DNA of 64,000 nt from Exiguobacterium aurantiacum (GTDB lineage Bacteria > Bacillota > Bacilli > Exiguobacteriales > Exiguobacteriaceae). The translations under genes were made by a program, and so were the position numbers. The stretch lies in the NCBI RefSeq assembly GCF_001766415.1, contig NZ_MKXO01000003.1:247610-311609 (forward strand), read 5' to 3'. The notes beneath the pieces are model-generated. The model was not told where the DNA came from. It saw only the letters and a list, made by a program, of their open reading frames with translations, and did no database searches. Below are positions 51,035-59,998 of this stretch, piece after piece. Within the stretch, counting starts at the first letter, position 1. Each line of letters begins with the position of its first letter.

Positions 51035-53956
51035 ATGGTCAACAAACAATGGAAACCAGTATGGGCAGTTGTGCTAACGTTTGCACTGATTCTGTCGATG
51101 TTTCCGATGTCAGCGTCTGCCCTTGATAAAGGCAAGTCGACACTAGTCGTCGTCCACTATCAAGAGGCGCCAGACAATCAAATGGATTGGAACTTATGGC
51201 TTTGGGCGAATGGCCCAGATTACTTCCCGAACAAAGGCTTCGCCTTTAACGGCGAGGACGATTACGGCAAGGTGGCGGCCTACGAATTCCCGGTCGACTC
51301 ACCTGAACAGATCGGTCTCATCGTCCGAACGGACAATTGGGACAAGGATAAAGGGTCGGAAAACGACCGCCTGATCACGAAAGACATGATCAAGGACGGT
51401 GTCGCCGAAGTGTGGATCAAGTCGGGCGACTCGAAAATCTACACGTCGAACCCGGACGGGGAGACGGAGAAGACGGAAGTCGACATGAAAGTCCACTACT
51501 TCCGCTATGACAATACATACACCGACTGGGGTGTTTGGACGTGGCCGGACGGTGGCGACGGTCAAAGCATCAACTTTGATGAGACGGACGCCTACGGCGG
51601 TGTCGCGAACGTGAAGTTTGCGAATCCGGATGCGAAACAACTCATCGGTCTGATCACGAAAAAAGGCGAATGGTCCGACAAGGACGGCGAAGACCGCTTC
51701 GCGCTCAGCACGGCGAAAGAGATTTGGCTCGTCGAAGGTGATTCGACGATTTACTATTCAGAGCCAGAAATCGACCGCTCACCAAAAATCGTCTCGTTCG
51801 AGGCAAACACGTTCCGTCAGGCGGAACTAACGCTCAACCGCGCGATCGATGAGCAGTTCCTTAGTGAATTGAAGGTCGATGGCGCGGCAGTCGAGTCGGT
51901 CGAGAAGACTGGCGACAAATCGGTCACGGTAAACTTCAGCGCTGACCTCGACTTGGCGCAAGTCATCACGGCGTCGCACCCGACGTTCGGTGACAAAGTG
52001 CTGCAAGCGGGCGACGTACTTCGGTCACCAGAATTCGATGCGAAGTATGCGTATAACGGCAAGCTCGGCATCACGTATCAAAAGTCGAAAACAAATTTCG
52101 TCTTGTGGGCACCGACGGCTCAAGACGTTTCACTCGAACTGTGGAACATGCCGAAAGACCGTCCGGCGAACGACAAGGATATCAAGAAAACGATTGCGAT
52201 GAAACGCGGCGAGCGCGGCACGTGGACTGCTGAAGTCCGTGGCGACCTCGACGGCATCGGCTACACGTACAACGTCAAGCATGCGTCAGGCAGCGTCCGT
52301 GCGGTCGATCCGTATGCGACGGCGGTCGGCGTCAACGGGGACCAAGGGGTCATCGTCGACTTGAACGAGACGAAACCGAAACGTTGGAACTCGATGAAAC
52401 CGAAGCTTCAAAACGCGACGGACGCGATCATCTACGAGACACACGTCCGTGACTTCTCAATCTTTGACGTCACATCGAACACGTACGATTCAGGAATTCG
52501 CTATAAAGGCAAATACCTTGGTGTCGTTCAACCGGGTACTCGTTTGATTGAAAACGGGAAGAAGACGGCGACGAAGACAGGCCTTGACCACGTCAAAGAC
52601 CTCGGCGTGACGCACGTCCAGTTCATCCCGGTGTATGACTACAACACGGCCTCGGTCGACGAGACGAAACCGAACGCGACATACAACTGGGGCTATGACC
52701 CGAAAAACTATAACGCGCCGGAAGGCTCATACTCGACGAACCCTTATGACGCAAAAGTTCGAATCATGCAGATGAAAGAAATGATTCAAGGCCTCCACGA
52801 CCACAACTTGCGTGCCGTCATGGACGTCGTCTACAACCACATGTTCGATGCGCAAGCCTCGAACCTTCATAAGATCGTACCAGGCTACTACTACCGTTAC
52901 ACGGCAGGCGGCGACTTCGCGAACGGGACGGGCGTCGGCAACGACACCGCGTCTGAGCGCAAGATGATGCAAAAACTCATCGTCGATTCAGTCGTCTACT
53001 GGGCGCAAGAATATCATTGGGACGGGTTCCGCTTCGACCTCATGGGCATCCACGACGTTGAGACGATGAACCAAGTCCGTCAAGCGCTCGACAAAGTCGA
53101 TAAATCGATCCTCGTCTTCGGCGAGGGTTGGGACCTCAGCACACCACTCGACCCGGCACTGAAAGCGAACCAAAAGAACGCCTACAAGATGCCCCGCGTC
53201 GCGCACTTTAACGACAACATCCGTGACGGCTTGAAAGGCAGCGTCTTTATCGACACGGACAACGGCTTCATCAACGGCAAAGACGGTCTTGAGAACCGCA
53301 TCAAGACGGGAATCGTCGGTGAGATCGACTACAATGCCGAGATCAAAGGCTTCACGAAAGAGCCGACGCAAGCAATCACGTACGTCGAAGCGCACGACAA
53401 CCACACGCTTTGGGACAAGCTCGAACTCACGAATAAAGAGACGGCGGAAGCGGACCGGACGAAGATGCATCGTCTCGCGTCAAGCATCCTCTTGACGAGC
53501 CAGGGGACGACATTCCTCCACGCCGGGCAAGAGTTCATGCGGACGAAAGAAGGCGACCACAACTCGTACAAATCACCGGACCGCATCAACCAAATGGATT
53601 GGAAACGCGCCGCTGACCGTAAGGCGGACGTCCAGTACATGAAAGGCTTGATCGAGATGCGTAAACAAAACCCAGGGCTTCGCATGACGAAAGCGACTGA
53701 CGTCAAGAAGAACGTCAAGTTCTATCGTTCTGCGCCAAACGTCATCACGTATTTGATCGATGACAAAGCGCCTGGCCAGAAGAAAGACTTGTTCATCACA
53801 CATAACGCCAACGCAGAAACAGTCAAAGTGAAACTTCCGACAGGACAGTGGAACGTGATTGTCGACGGCAGTCAGGCAGGAACGAAGACGATCAAACGCG
53901 TCTCGGGCTATGTCGACGTGCCATCGTATGCGACGGTCGTCGTAAAACAACCATAA
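51035..53956 (+). CDS. pulA: Secreted type I pullulanase (CBM41 x2, CBM48, GH13)
   Basis: The 973-residue product has a signal peptide (about 1-29, ending ASA). Two CBM41 starch-binding domains follow (about 35-135 and 145-240; each opens VVVHYQEAPDNQMDWNLWLW or VHYFRYDNTYTDWGVWTWP with the aromatic platform). A linker domain and a CBM48 (about 335-435) lead to the GH13 catalytic barrel (about 455-880). Catalytic residues are Asp668 (GFRFDLMG), Glu697 (FGEGWDL) and Asp788 (EAHDNHT); VVYNHMFD is also present. YNWGYDPKNYNAPEGSYS is the pullulanase-specific block. It cleaves alpha-1,6 links in pullulan and branched starch outside the cell. AAGGAGGGA lies 7 bases before ATG 51035. Catabolite repression is likely from the two cre-like sites. 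Confidence 0.95.
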   Translation: MVNKQWKPVWAVVLTFALILSMFPMSASALDKGKSTLVVVHYQEAPDNQMDWNLWLWANGPDYFPNKGFAFNGEDDYGKVAAYEFPVDSPEQIGLIVRTDNWDKDKGSENDRLITKDMIKDGVAEVWIKSGDSKIYTSNPDGETEKTEVDMKVHYFRYDNTYTDWGVWTWPDGGDGQSINFDETDAYGGVANVKFANPDAKQLIGLITKKGEWSDKDGEDRFALSTAKEIWLVEGDSTIYYSEPEIDRSPKIVSFEANTFRQAELTLNRAIDEQFLSELKVDGAAVESVEKTGDKSVTVNFSADLDLAQVITASHPTFGDKVLQAGDVLRSPEFDAKYAYNGKLGITYQKSKTNFVLWAPTAQDVSLELWNMPKDRPANDKDIKKTIAMKRGERGTWTAEVRGDLDGIGYTYNVKHASGSVRAVDPYATAVGVNGDQGVIVDLNETKPKRWNSMKPKLQNATDAIIYETHVRDFSIFDVTSNTYDSGIRYKGKYLGVVQPGTRLIENGKKTATKTGLDHVKDLGVTHVQFIPVYDYNTASVDETKPNATYNWGYDPKNYNAPEGSYSTNPYDAKVRIMQMKEMIQGLHDHNLRAVMDVVYNHMFDAQASNLHKIVPGYYYRYTAGGDFANGTGVGNDTASERKMMQKLIVDSVVYWAQEYHWDGFRFDLMGIHDVETMNQVRQALDKVDKSILVFGEGWDLSTPLDPALKANQKNAYKMPRVAHFNDNIRDGLKGSVFIDTDNGFINGKDGLENRIKTGIVGEIDYNAEIKGFTKEPTQAITYVEAHDNHTLWDKLELTNKETAEADRTKMHRLASSILLTSQGTTFLHAGQEFMRTKEGDHNSYKSPDRINQMDWKRAADRKADVQYMKGLIEMRKQNPGLRMTKATDVKKNVKFYRSAPNVITYLIDDKAPGQKKDLFITHNANAETVKVKLPTGQWNVIVDGSQAGTKTIKRVSGYVDVPSYATVVVKQP

Positions 53957-53961
53957 TGCGC

Positions 53962-53996
53962 GAGACCACGGAGCCAATATCCGTGGTCTTTTTTGC
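53962..53996 (+). terminator. Intrinsic terminator after pullulanase gene
   Basis: GACCACGGA/TCCGTGGTC stem with a seven-base loop followed by TTTTTT. Confidence 0.85.
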
Positions 53997-54151
53997 GTCA
54001 TCATCGTGTGGAGGAGTAGGTTGACAGCACATTAAGACATGACATTTTTTTGAATATATGTATGTAATACGGTTCATTTCCCTTATTTGCAAAATGCAGA
54101 AGCTCTTTCAACTAGTCAATCTTGTATAATCAAGTTAACACGCATCGAAAC

Positions 54152-54165
54152 GTGACATTTGTCAC
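54152..54165 (+). promoter_or_regulatory. GTGAC-N4-GTCAC palindrome upstream of the EAL gene
   Basis: GTGACATTTGTCAC is a perfect palindrome of 6-bp arms (GTGACA/TGTCAC) with a TT centre. It lies 17 bases before the start and 21 bases after a TATAAT (54125-54130). It shares arms and spacing with the site at 18886-18899 before wecC. Confidence 0.4.
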
Positions 54166-54182
54166 ACGAAAGGGTGATACAC

Positions 54183-56960
54183 ATGGGCTTCTTCCGTAAT
54201 TGGAAGCATGTATTGGAATCAAACGTTGAGCAGGCTGAGCATGAGGGGAGAATCAATATCGATCCGTTATTGCTTGATCAATATCCGGACGCGGTGTACG
54301 TCCTGGATCGAGATTTGAACTTCGTCGACTCGAACGAAAAGTTGTCGCTTCTCTTTAGCGGGGAAGAGGAGCGTTTCGTCCATCCTGCCTCCTGGCTTCC
54401 AAAACTAGAAAGCGAACGTGTTCACGCCTTTCATCAGCGGGCGCTCCAAGGGGAGACCGTTCATTATGAACTGAAAGCGTTGAATGCGGACAAGCGACGC
54501 ATTCATCTGTCGGTCACGAATACGCCGCTCTATACCGGCCGGGTCATCACCGGCCTGTACGGCGTCGTCAAAGACTTGACGACCCAGATGGAACTGCGCG
54601 AACGATACAATCGGATGAAAGTGGGACGGACGCTGTTCGAGCGCATCCCGGGTCTCATCCTAATCGAACTTGACCTCGAGTCCGGCGAGTTTTACCATTC
54701 ACCACAGACGGGTGAACTGCTCGGGCTGTCTAAACGACAGTTAGGGGGAATGGAGCGCGAGCATTTCCGTAATATGATTCATGAGAATGAACGTGAAGCG
54801 TTTGCGGCGGCGGTCGAGTCACTTATCAATGACCCCGAACAGCACGACTATGAGACTCAAGTCAAAGCGTTCAATCCGAAGCAACAAAAATATTTGGACT
54901 TGATTGTCCACGTCGGGATATCGAAAGATCGGAAATCGGTGACGTGGGCGATGTTCGACCTCACGAACTTGGTCGATGCCGAATCGGCGCTCACGAAAGA
55001 ACGGTTAAAAGTGAAACAACTGTGCGAAATCGTCGACTCGGTCATTTTTGAACGTTACTTCGAGACGAAACAGTTCAGATTTTTGACACCGGGCTTCTCG
55101 CTCATCTTTGGCTATACGGAAGACCAGTTCAATACGCACCCGGACTATTGGCAGCGTATCGTCGTGCCGGATGACCTTCCGAAAATCAAACAGGCACGCG
55201 AAATGACGCTCAGCGGAAAACCGGTGACGTTCTCATACAGAATCTTCGCCAAAGGGAACGTCAAGTGGGTCGAAGAAAACCGGGAACCGATTTTCTCTGA
55301 AGGCGGAATCGTCATCGGGTTTCGGACGCTCGTCAAAGACATCACCCAACTGAAAGAGCAGCAACAAGAGATCTGGCGCCTCGCCTCGCTCGACCCGATC
55401 ACGAACATGCCAAACCGTGAGTCGATCACAGGATCGGTCTATCAACTCACGCGCAAACGCGATCCGTTCACGTTGTTCTCGCTTTCGTTCAACCGCATCA
55501 CTGAGATCAACAATACGTTCGGCTACGAGCTCGGTGACGAGTGGCGTATCGCGACGGTGAATCAATTGATTCGTCTGTTGCCACAAGACGCCTTGCTCGG
55601 TCATCTCGATGCGGATAACGTCTTGATCGTGTTGCCACGCCGGATGGAAGACCCGGAAGTGCTCGCGCTCGGGAAAGAGTTTGGGACGCTGTCGAAGCAC
55701 CGGTTCCGTATTGACGCGTATGACTTGTTCGCGCGCATCTCCATGAACCGGGCCGATAAAAAGTTCGGGACGAAACTCGAACTGTATTCGTCCCAAATGG
55801 ACATCGAGTCACTTAAACGCTACGAGCTGTTGCGCGATATGCGAGGTGCGCTGCAAAACAACGAGTTCTATTTGATGTATCAACCGAAAGTGAACGCCTG
55901 GACCGGTCAAATCGTCGGAGCCGAGGCGCTCATGCGCTGGACGCACCCGACGTGGGGATCGATCTCGCCGGCTGAATTTATTCCGCTCGCCGAGGAGAGC
56001 AACCTCCATCTCGACTTGACGAACTGGTTGATCGAAGAGGTGTGCCGCTATATCACGTCGCTCAAACATCGAGTCCCGATCTCGATCAATGTCTCGGCCA
56101 AATACTTGTATCAAGAACGGTTTGAACGCGTGTTTGAAGAGATGTTAGACCGCTTCCACGTCCCGGCGTCGTATCTCGAAGTCGAGATCTCGGAGACGTC
56201 ACTGTTAGACGACGCCCAGCAGATCACACAGGCGTTCGAGCGGTTGAACAACCTCGGTATCCCAATCGCGTTTGACGACTTCGGGAAAGGTTATTCGTCG
56301 CTTGCTTACTTGCAGGCGTACAGTGCCCAGACGATCAAGATCGACCGCATCTTCGCCCATAACGTCAATCAAAGCCGAAAAGCCCAAGGCATCATCCGGA
56401 GTCTGCTCCTCATCGCCGAAGAGTTCGGGATGAACGTCGTCGTCGAGGGTGTCGAGATGATGGATGACCTGCTTCGGCTCCGTGAGTTCGGTTGTCACGT
56501 CATTCAAGGTTTCATTTTCAGCCGACCGTTGCGAGAATCCGATTTTGAACAAGCGCTCGAAGCGGGAACGCTCATCCCGATCGAGGAGTACGTCGAGACG
56601 ATCCAACCGTCGAACCGGTTGATCCACGCCGGCATCACGATCACGCGGCTGCGCAATCAAGCGGTCGCGGTCGGGACATCGCCGATCGTCATCATGAAGC
56701 GCGGTTTTAAAGCGATTGCCTTTTATGGCTCGATCCGGTTACCGGTCGATAGTGATATCAATCTCGTCATCTTGCTTGATGACGGGCAGCCGTCGCTGCC
56801 GATTCAAGTGACGCGATTGACCGAGCTTGCGAACGGATTGTATCAATATGAAGCGACGTACGAACAGACCGTCGAACTCGAGAAACGGTTGACCGCGCTC
56901 GAGAGTGACAAACCGCGCGGCTTCACGATTCAACAAGCGAAAGATTTAGTCGAAGAATGA
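54183..56960 (+). CDS. PAS-(degenerate GGDEF)-EAL c-di-GMP phosphodiesterase
   Basis: The 925-residue cytosolic protein has three PAS-like domains (about 25-140, 145-270, 285-400; VVKDLTTQMELRERYNRM and LVKDITQLKEQQQEI linkers). A GGDEF-like domain (about 405-555) follows whose signature is HLDADNVLIVLP, so it is not a cyclase but may bind GTP. The EAL domain (about 565-815) is intact: GAEALMRW, SINVSAKYL, VEISETSLLDD, AFDDFGKGYSSLAYLQ, IKIDRIF, VVVEGVEM, QGFIFSRPL. It should hydrolyse c-di-GMP to pGpG. A C-terminal beta-rich region (about 830-925; IAFYGSIRLPVDSDINLVILLDDG) recalls a PilZ-like barrel without clear RxxxR. ATG 54183 has AAAGGGTG upstream. Monocistronic. Confidence 0.88.
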   Translation: MGFFRNWKHVLESNVEQAEHEGRINIDPLLLDQYPDAVYVLDRDLNFVDSNEKLSLLFSGEEERFVHPASWLPKLESERVHAFHQRALQGETVHYELKALNADKRRIHLSVTNTPLYTGRVITGLYGVVKDLTTQMELRERYNRMKVGRTLFERIPGLILIELDLESGEFYHSPQTGELLGLSKRQLGGMEREHFRNMIHENEREAFAAAVESLINDPEQHDYETQVKAFNPKQQKYLDLIVHVGISKDRKSVTWAMFDLTNLVDAESALTKERLKVKQLCEIVDSVIFERYFETKQFRFLTPGFSLIFGYTEDQFNTHPDYWQRIVVPDDLPKIKQAREMTLSGKPVTFSYRIFAKGNVKWVEENREPIFSEGGIVIGFRTLVKDITQLKEQQQEIWRLASLDPITNMPNRESITGSVYQLTRKRDPFTLFSLSFNRITEINNTFGYELGDEWRIATVNQLIRLLPQDALLGHLDADNVLIVLPRRMEDPEVLALGKEFGTLSKHRFRIDAYDLFARISMNRADKKFGTKLELYSSQMDIESLKRYELLRDMRGALQNNEFYLMYQPKVNAWTGQIVGAEALMRWTHPTWGSISPAEFIPLAEESNLHLDLTNWLIEEVCRYITSLKHRVPISINVSAKYLYQERFERVFEEMLDRFHVPASYLEVEISETSLLDDAQQITQAFERLNNLGIPIAFDDFGKGYSSLAYLQAYSAQTIKIDRIFAHNVNQSRKAQGIIRSLLLIAEEFGMNVVVEGVEMMDDLLRLREFGCHVIQGFIFSRPLRESDFEQALEAGTLIPIEEYVETIQPSNRLIHAGITITRLRNQAVAVGTSPIVIMKRGFKAIAFYGSIRLPVDSDINLVILLDDGQPSLPIQVTRLTELANGLYQYEATYEQTVELEKRLTALESDKPRGFTIQQAKDLVEE

Positions 56961-56966
56961 GACACA

Positions 56967-56996
56967 GCGAGCCGGATTTGCCGGCTCGCTTTTTGT
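56967..56996 (+). terminator. Intrinsic terminator after EAL gene
   Basis: GCGAGCCGG/CCGGCTCGC stem, five-base loop, TTTTT. Confidence 0.88.
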
Positions 56997-57070
56997 GCGC
57001 CCTAAAACTAGAAACGGGACGTGATTTTCTCTAAGATGGAAGGGACAGATTAGAAGAGGAGACAGAAACG

Positions 57071-58147
57071 ATGGATCGACTACAGGCAGCCCGCCACTTT
57101 TTCTCACAACTTGAAGGGGAGCATACCGAACGGTTACGGGAGATCGAAGCCGAAATCGAGCGGACCGGGACGTACACGCTCACGACGGACGAATTGGCGT
57201 CCGGGGCAAAACTCGCATGGCGCAACTCGAACCGCTGTATCGGCCGCTTGTTTTGGCAGACACTCACCGTCCATGACGCGCGTGACGTGGAAACGTTCGA
57301 TGACGTGTTTGAAGCAATCGTCGCCCATCTTCGCTACGCGACGAACGATGGAAAGATTCGCTCGACGATGACCGTCCTCCCGAACCATTTTCGGATTTTG
57401 AACACACAACTCATCCGTTACGCGGCGTACGAGACGACAGACGGCATCGTCGGTGACCCGCTATCGCTGTCGATGACGAGACAAGCGATGCGTCTCGGGT
57501 GGGTCGGGGCTGGGACGGCTTTCGATCTGTTACCGCTCTTGCTTACAGACGGGAACGAGATCCGCATGTATGAACTGCCAGCCGATGCCGTGCTCGAGGT
57601 CGATATTCGCCATGACGACGTCGATTTGTTCGGGGGACGTGACGTCAAGTGGCACGCCGTCCCGGCCATCGCTGACATGGAGCTTGAAATCGGTGGACAC
57701 CGCCTCACATCGGTCCCGTTCAACGGGTGGTACATGGAGACAGAGATCGGGGCGCGCAACCTCGCCGACGTCGAGCGCTACAACTTGCTCCCGCTTGTCG
57801 GGGCATCACTCGGTCTCGATACGACAAAAGAGCGGACGCTCTGGCGTGACCGCGCCCTCGTCGAGCTGAACGTCGCCGTCTTGCAGTCGTTCGAGCGCGC
57901 CGGCGTGACGATTGTCGACCATCATACAGCGGCGAAACAGTTTAAACGGTTCGAGAAAAATGAGACGGACGCCGGTCGTGACGTGACCGGAAAGTGGAGT
58001 TGGCTCATCCCGCCGCTGTCACCGGCCTCGACCCACGTCTTTCATCGGCACTATGATGACAAGATTGTGACGCCGAACTTGTTCGCACGGTCAGGTTGTC
58101 CGTTTTCAGCGTTTCAAGCCAAGCCAAAAGAGGAATCTAAAGGCTAG
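57071..58147 (+). CDS. nos: Bacterial nitric oxide synthase oxygenase
   Basis: The 358-residue product is an oxygenase-only NOS. The haem-thiolate ligand is Cys56 in AWRNSNRCIGRLFW. The substrate and pterin regions are clear (FNGWYMETEIGARNLADVERYNLLP, WSWLIPPLSPASTHVFHRHYDD). It makes NO from arginine using a borrowed reductase, since no reductase domain is attached. In Bacillales NO from this enzyme protects against oxidative stress and some antibiotics. GAGGAGA lies 7 bases before the ATG. An RDD-type small protein follows 25 bases later and may be co-transcribed. Confidence 0.96.
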   Translation: MDRLQAARHFFSQLEGEHTERLREIEAEIERTGTYTLTTDELASGAKLAWRNSNRCIGRLFWQTLTVHDARDVETFDDVFEAIVAHLRYATNDGKIRSTMTVLPNHFRILNTQLIRYAAYETTDGIVGDPLSLSMTRQAMRLGWVGAGTAFDLLPLLLTDGNEIRMYELPADAVLEVDIRHDDVDLFGGRDVKWHAVPAIADMELEIGGHRLTSVPFNGWYMETEIGARNLADVERYNLLPLVGASLGLDTTKERTLWRDRALVELNVAVLQSFERAGVTIVDHHTAAKQFKRFEKNETDAGRDVTGKWSWLIPPLSPASTHVFHRHYDDKIVTPNLFARSGCPFSAFQAKPKEESKG

Positions 58148-58172
58148 GAAACGAAACGAAAGGATGATGAAC

Positions 58173-58583
58173 GTGGCAGTCCCAATCTGGAAACGCGCTG
58201 TAGCTAGTCGAATCGATAAAATCCTATTAGAAGCACCCGCGAAACTCGTCGAGAAGACGATCCGTAAAAAAATCTGGCCGGATAAAGAAGTGAAGCATTA
58301 TTACTTACCGACAATCGTCTCCATCGCAGGAGAAGCCTACTTCTTGCTCAACCGGGACGGGCAGACGATCGGCGACAAAATCGTCGGGATTAAAGTCGTG
58401 AGCCAAGACGGCCGTCCGCTAACGCTCGAACAAGTCATGAAACGGACGCTCTACAAGGACGTCGTCTATCCGGCGACGCTCGGTCTACCACTTCTTCGTG
58501 CACTTCAACAGATGAAGTCGAATAAAGACCTCGAACTGCCGCACGATGAGTTCGCCCATACAAAGCTGATTTCGACAAAATGA
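58173..58583 (+). CDS. RDD family protein
   Basis: The product is about 136 residues. WKRAVASRIDKILLEA carries the Arg-x2-Asp (RDD) start, and LLNRDGQTIGDKIVGIKVVSQDGRPLTLEQVMKRTLYKD is the conserved middle of RDD domains (GxTxGKxxxGIRVV...). It is short and only weakly hydrophobic, with perhaps one or two membrane-associated segments, unlike full RDD transporters. Function unknown. Start uncertain among ATG 58164, ATG 58167 and GTG 58173; AAAGG lies best for the GTG. It follows nos by 25 bases and ends with an intrinsic terminator. Confidence 0.75.
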   Translation: MAVPIWKRAVASRIDKILLEAPAKLVEKTIRKKIWPDKEVKHYYLPTIVSIAGEAYFLLNRDGQTIGDKIVGIKVVSQDGRPLTLEQVMKRTLYKDVVYPATLGLPLLRALQQMKSNKDLELPHDEFAHTKLISTK

Positions 58584-58588
58584 ACGGG

Positions 58589-58622
58589 AGCAGGGCGATT
58601 CCGCAATCGTTCTGCTTTTTTC
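58589..58622 (+). terminator. Intrinsic terminator after nos-RDD
   Basis: AGCAGGGCGATT/AATCGTTCTGCT (two G-T pairs), four-base loop, then TTTTTTC. Confidence 0.8.
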
Positions 58623-58697
58623 TTCGGGGAAGTGGCGAAGAAAATGGGTTATAATGAAAGAGGAAAAAATTGAACGACTACTGGAGGACTATTTGTT

Positions 58698-59549
58698 ATG
58701 ACAAAAATTGCATGGATCACCGATAGTATGGCCAACTTCTCGAAAGAGGAGGCCGCCCAGCTCGGCGTCGAGATCGTCCCGATCCAATTGATCGTCGATG
58801 GGAGCGGCTACAGTGAAGTCGACCTCTCGATTGAGGAATTGCACCGCTACATGATCGACCAAAAGAAAGAAGCGAAGACGTCGCAACCGATTTTTGGTGA
58901 CTTCATCTCGCGTTATGAGCGCTTAAAAGAAGAAGGGTACGATTGCGCCATCGCCGTCCACTGTTCGAACGGATTGAGCAGCACCGTCAAAAACTCGAGC
59001 GCAGCGGCTGAGGCGGCTGGGTTTAAAGTTTATACGGTCGACTCGCACGCGGCGCTCGAGGCGCAACAAGAGCTCGTCCGTCTCGGTCTCGCTGCCGAGA
59101 AGGAAGGCAAGTCGGTCGAGGAGATCGTTGCTCTTCTCGAAGCGTGGCGTGACAAGAAAAACTTCTTCATGATCATCGGGAACATGGAGACGATGCGCCG
59201 GGGCGGACGTGTGTCATCAGGTGAGATGTTCCTCGCGAACATCTTGAACATCAAACCGATCATCACGCTCGACGAATCCGGGAAAGTCATCCCGTTCAAG
59301 AAAGTGCGTTCAATCAAAAAAGCGTACGCTGAGATGGTCACCGAACTCGAACGTCTTCATGCGGCGAACGGGATTTATAACAACCGCGTCTTCGTCCAGA
59401 CGGCGCTCGCGCCAGAGATGCAAGACAACCTCGTCGCCCTCATCCAAGCGAAATTGCCGGAGGTTGACGTCGTGAAGACACGTTTCTGTCCGTCGATTGC
59501 GGTCCACGCCGGCTTTGAGACGGTCGGTGTGCTTTGGCTCGACGCTTAA
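58698..59549 (+). CDS. DegV family fatty-acid-binding protein
   Basis: The 283-residue product has the DegV/FakB fold: KIAWITDSMANFSKEEA at the start, KTSQPIFGDFISRYERL with the lipid-carboxylate Thr/Ser, CSNGLSSTVKNSSAAAE, TVDSHAALEAQQELV, MRRGGRVSSGEMFLANILNIKPII, and the His region PSIAVHAGFETVGVLW. Relatives bind a fatty acid for phosphorylation by FakA or act in lipid trafficking. CTGGAGGAC lies 9 bases before the ATG. A thioredoxin-like gene follows 19 bases downstream. Confidence 0.93.
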   Translation: MTKIAWITDSMANFSKEEAAQLGVEIVPIQLIVDGSGYSEVDLSIEELHRYMIDQKKEAKTSQPIFGDFISRYERLKEEGYDCAIAVHCSNGLSSTVKNSSAAAEAAGFKVYTVDSHAALEAQQELVRLGLAAEKEGKSVEEIVALLEAWRDKKNFFMIIGNMETMRRGGRVSSGEMFLANILNIKPIITLDESGKVIPFKKVRSIKKAYAEMVTELERLHAANGIYNNRVFVQTALAPEMQDNLVALIQAKLPEVDVVKTRFCPSIAVHAGFETVGVLWLDA

Positions 59550-59568
59550 GTTGAAAGGGGGAGACAGC

Positions 59569-59892
59569 ATGGAAGCAGTGAAGGCACTGACGACATTGAA
59601 AGAGCGGGTCGCGGATGCGGAGCAGTTGCTCGTCTATGTCTCGCACCCGGGATGCAGCGTCTGTCACTCGCTCAAGCCGCAAGTCGAGGAGATGCTCGTT
59701 GATTTTCCCGACATCGAGGCGGTCGCGGTCGATTCAGACGAAGTGCCAGATATCGCCGGCGCCTATTCGATTTTCACCGTACCGGTCGTCTTGTTCTTCA
59801 TCGACGGCAAAGAGATGCTCCGCCGGGCCCGGTTCGTGCCAATCGGCGAACTGACCCACCAGCTCGAACGGCTCCAAGAGATGAGAAAGTAA
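59569..59892 (+). CDS. Thioredoxin family protein (CSVC active site)
   Basis: The 107-residue product has a thioredoxin fold with the active-site motif HPGCSVCHSLKP (Cys29, Cys32), the cis-Pro strand VPVVLFFIDGKEML and a C-terminal helix. It resembles the small YtpP/YdbP-type thioredoxin-like proteins of Bacillales. The CSVC motif differs from the CGPC of true thioredoxin, so its redox potential and targets are probably different. GGGGGAG lies just upstream of ATG 59569. Likely an operon with the DegV gene, with a terminator directly after. Confidence 0.88.
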   Translation: MEAVKALTTLKERVADAEQLLVYVSHPGCSVCHSLKPQVEEMLVDFPDIEAVAVDSDEVPDIAGAYSIFTVPVVLFFIDGKEMLRRARFVPIGELTHQLERLQEMRK

Positions 59893-59923
59893 ATCCACAG
59901 ACATGTGTCTGTGGATTTTTTTG
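59891..59923 (+). terminator. Intrinsic terminator after thioredoxin-like gene
   Basis: A perfect 13-bp stem AAATCCACAGACA/TGTCTGTGGATTT, two-base loop, then T residues. Confidence 0.88.
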
Positions 59924-59998
59924 ATTGTCGTGATGATGTAACGGGAATTAATGAAGTGGTTCTGTCACTTTTGCAACGAAGGAACGGAGGAATCTGTG

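Noticed and set aside
54021..54130. TTGACA (54021) and TATAAT (54125) as one promoter of the EAL gene
   Set aside because: They are about 100 bases apart and neither has a good partner box at 16-18 bases; only the TATAAT is mentioned as a loose landmark.
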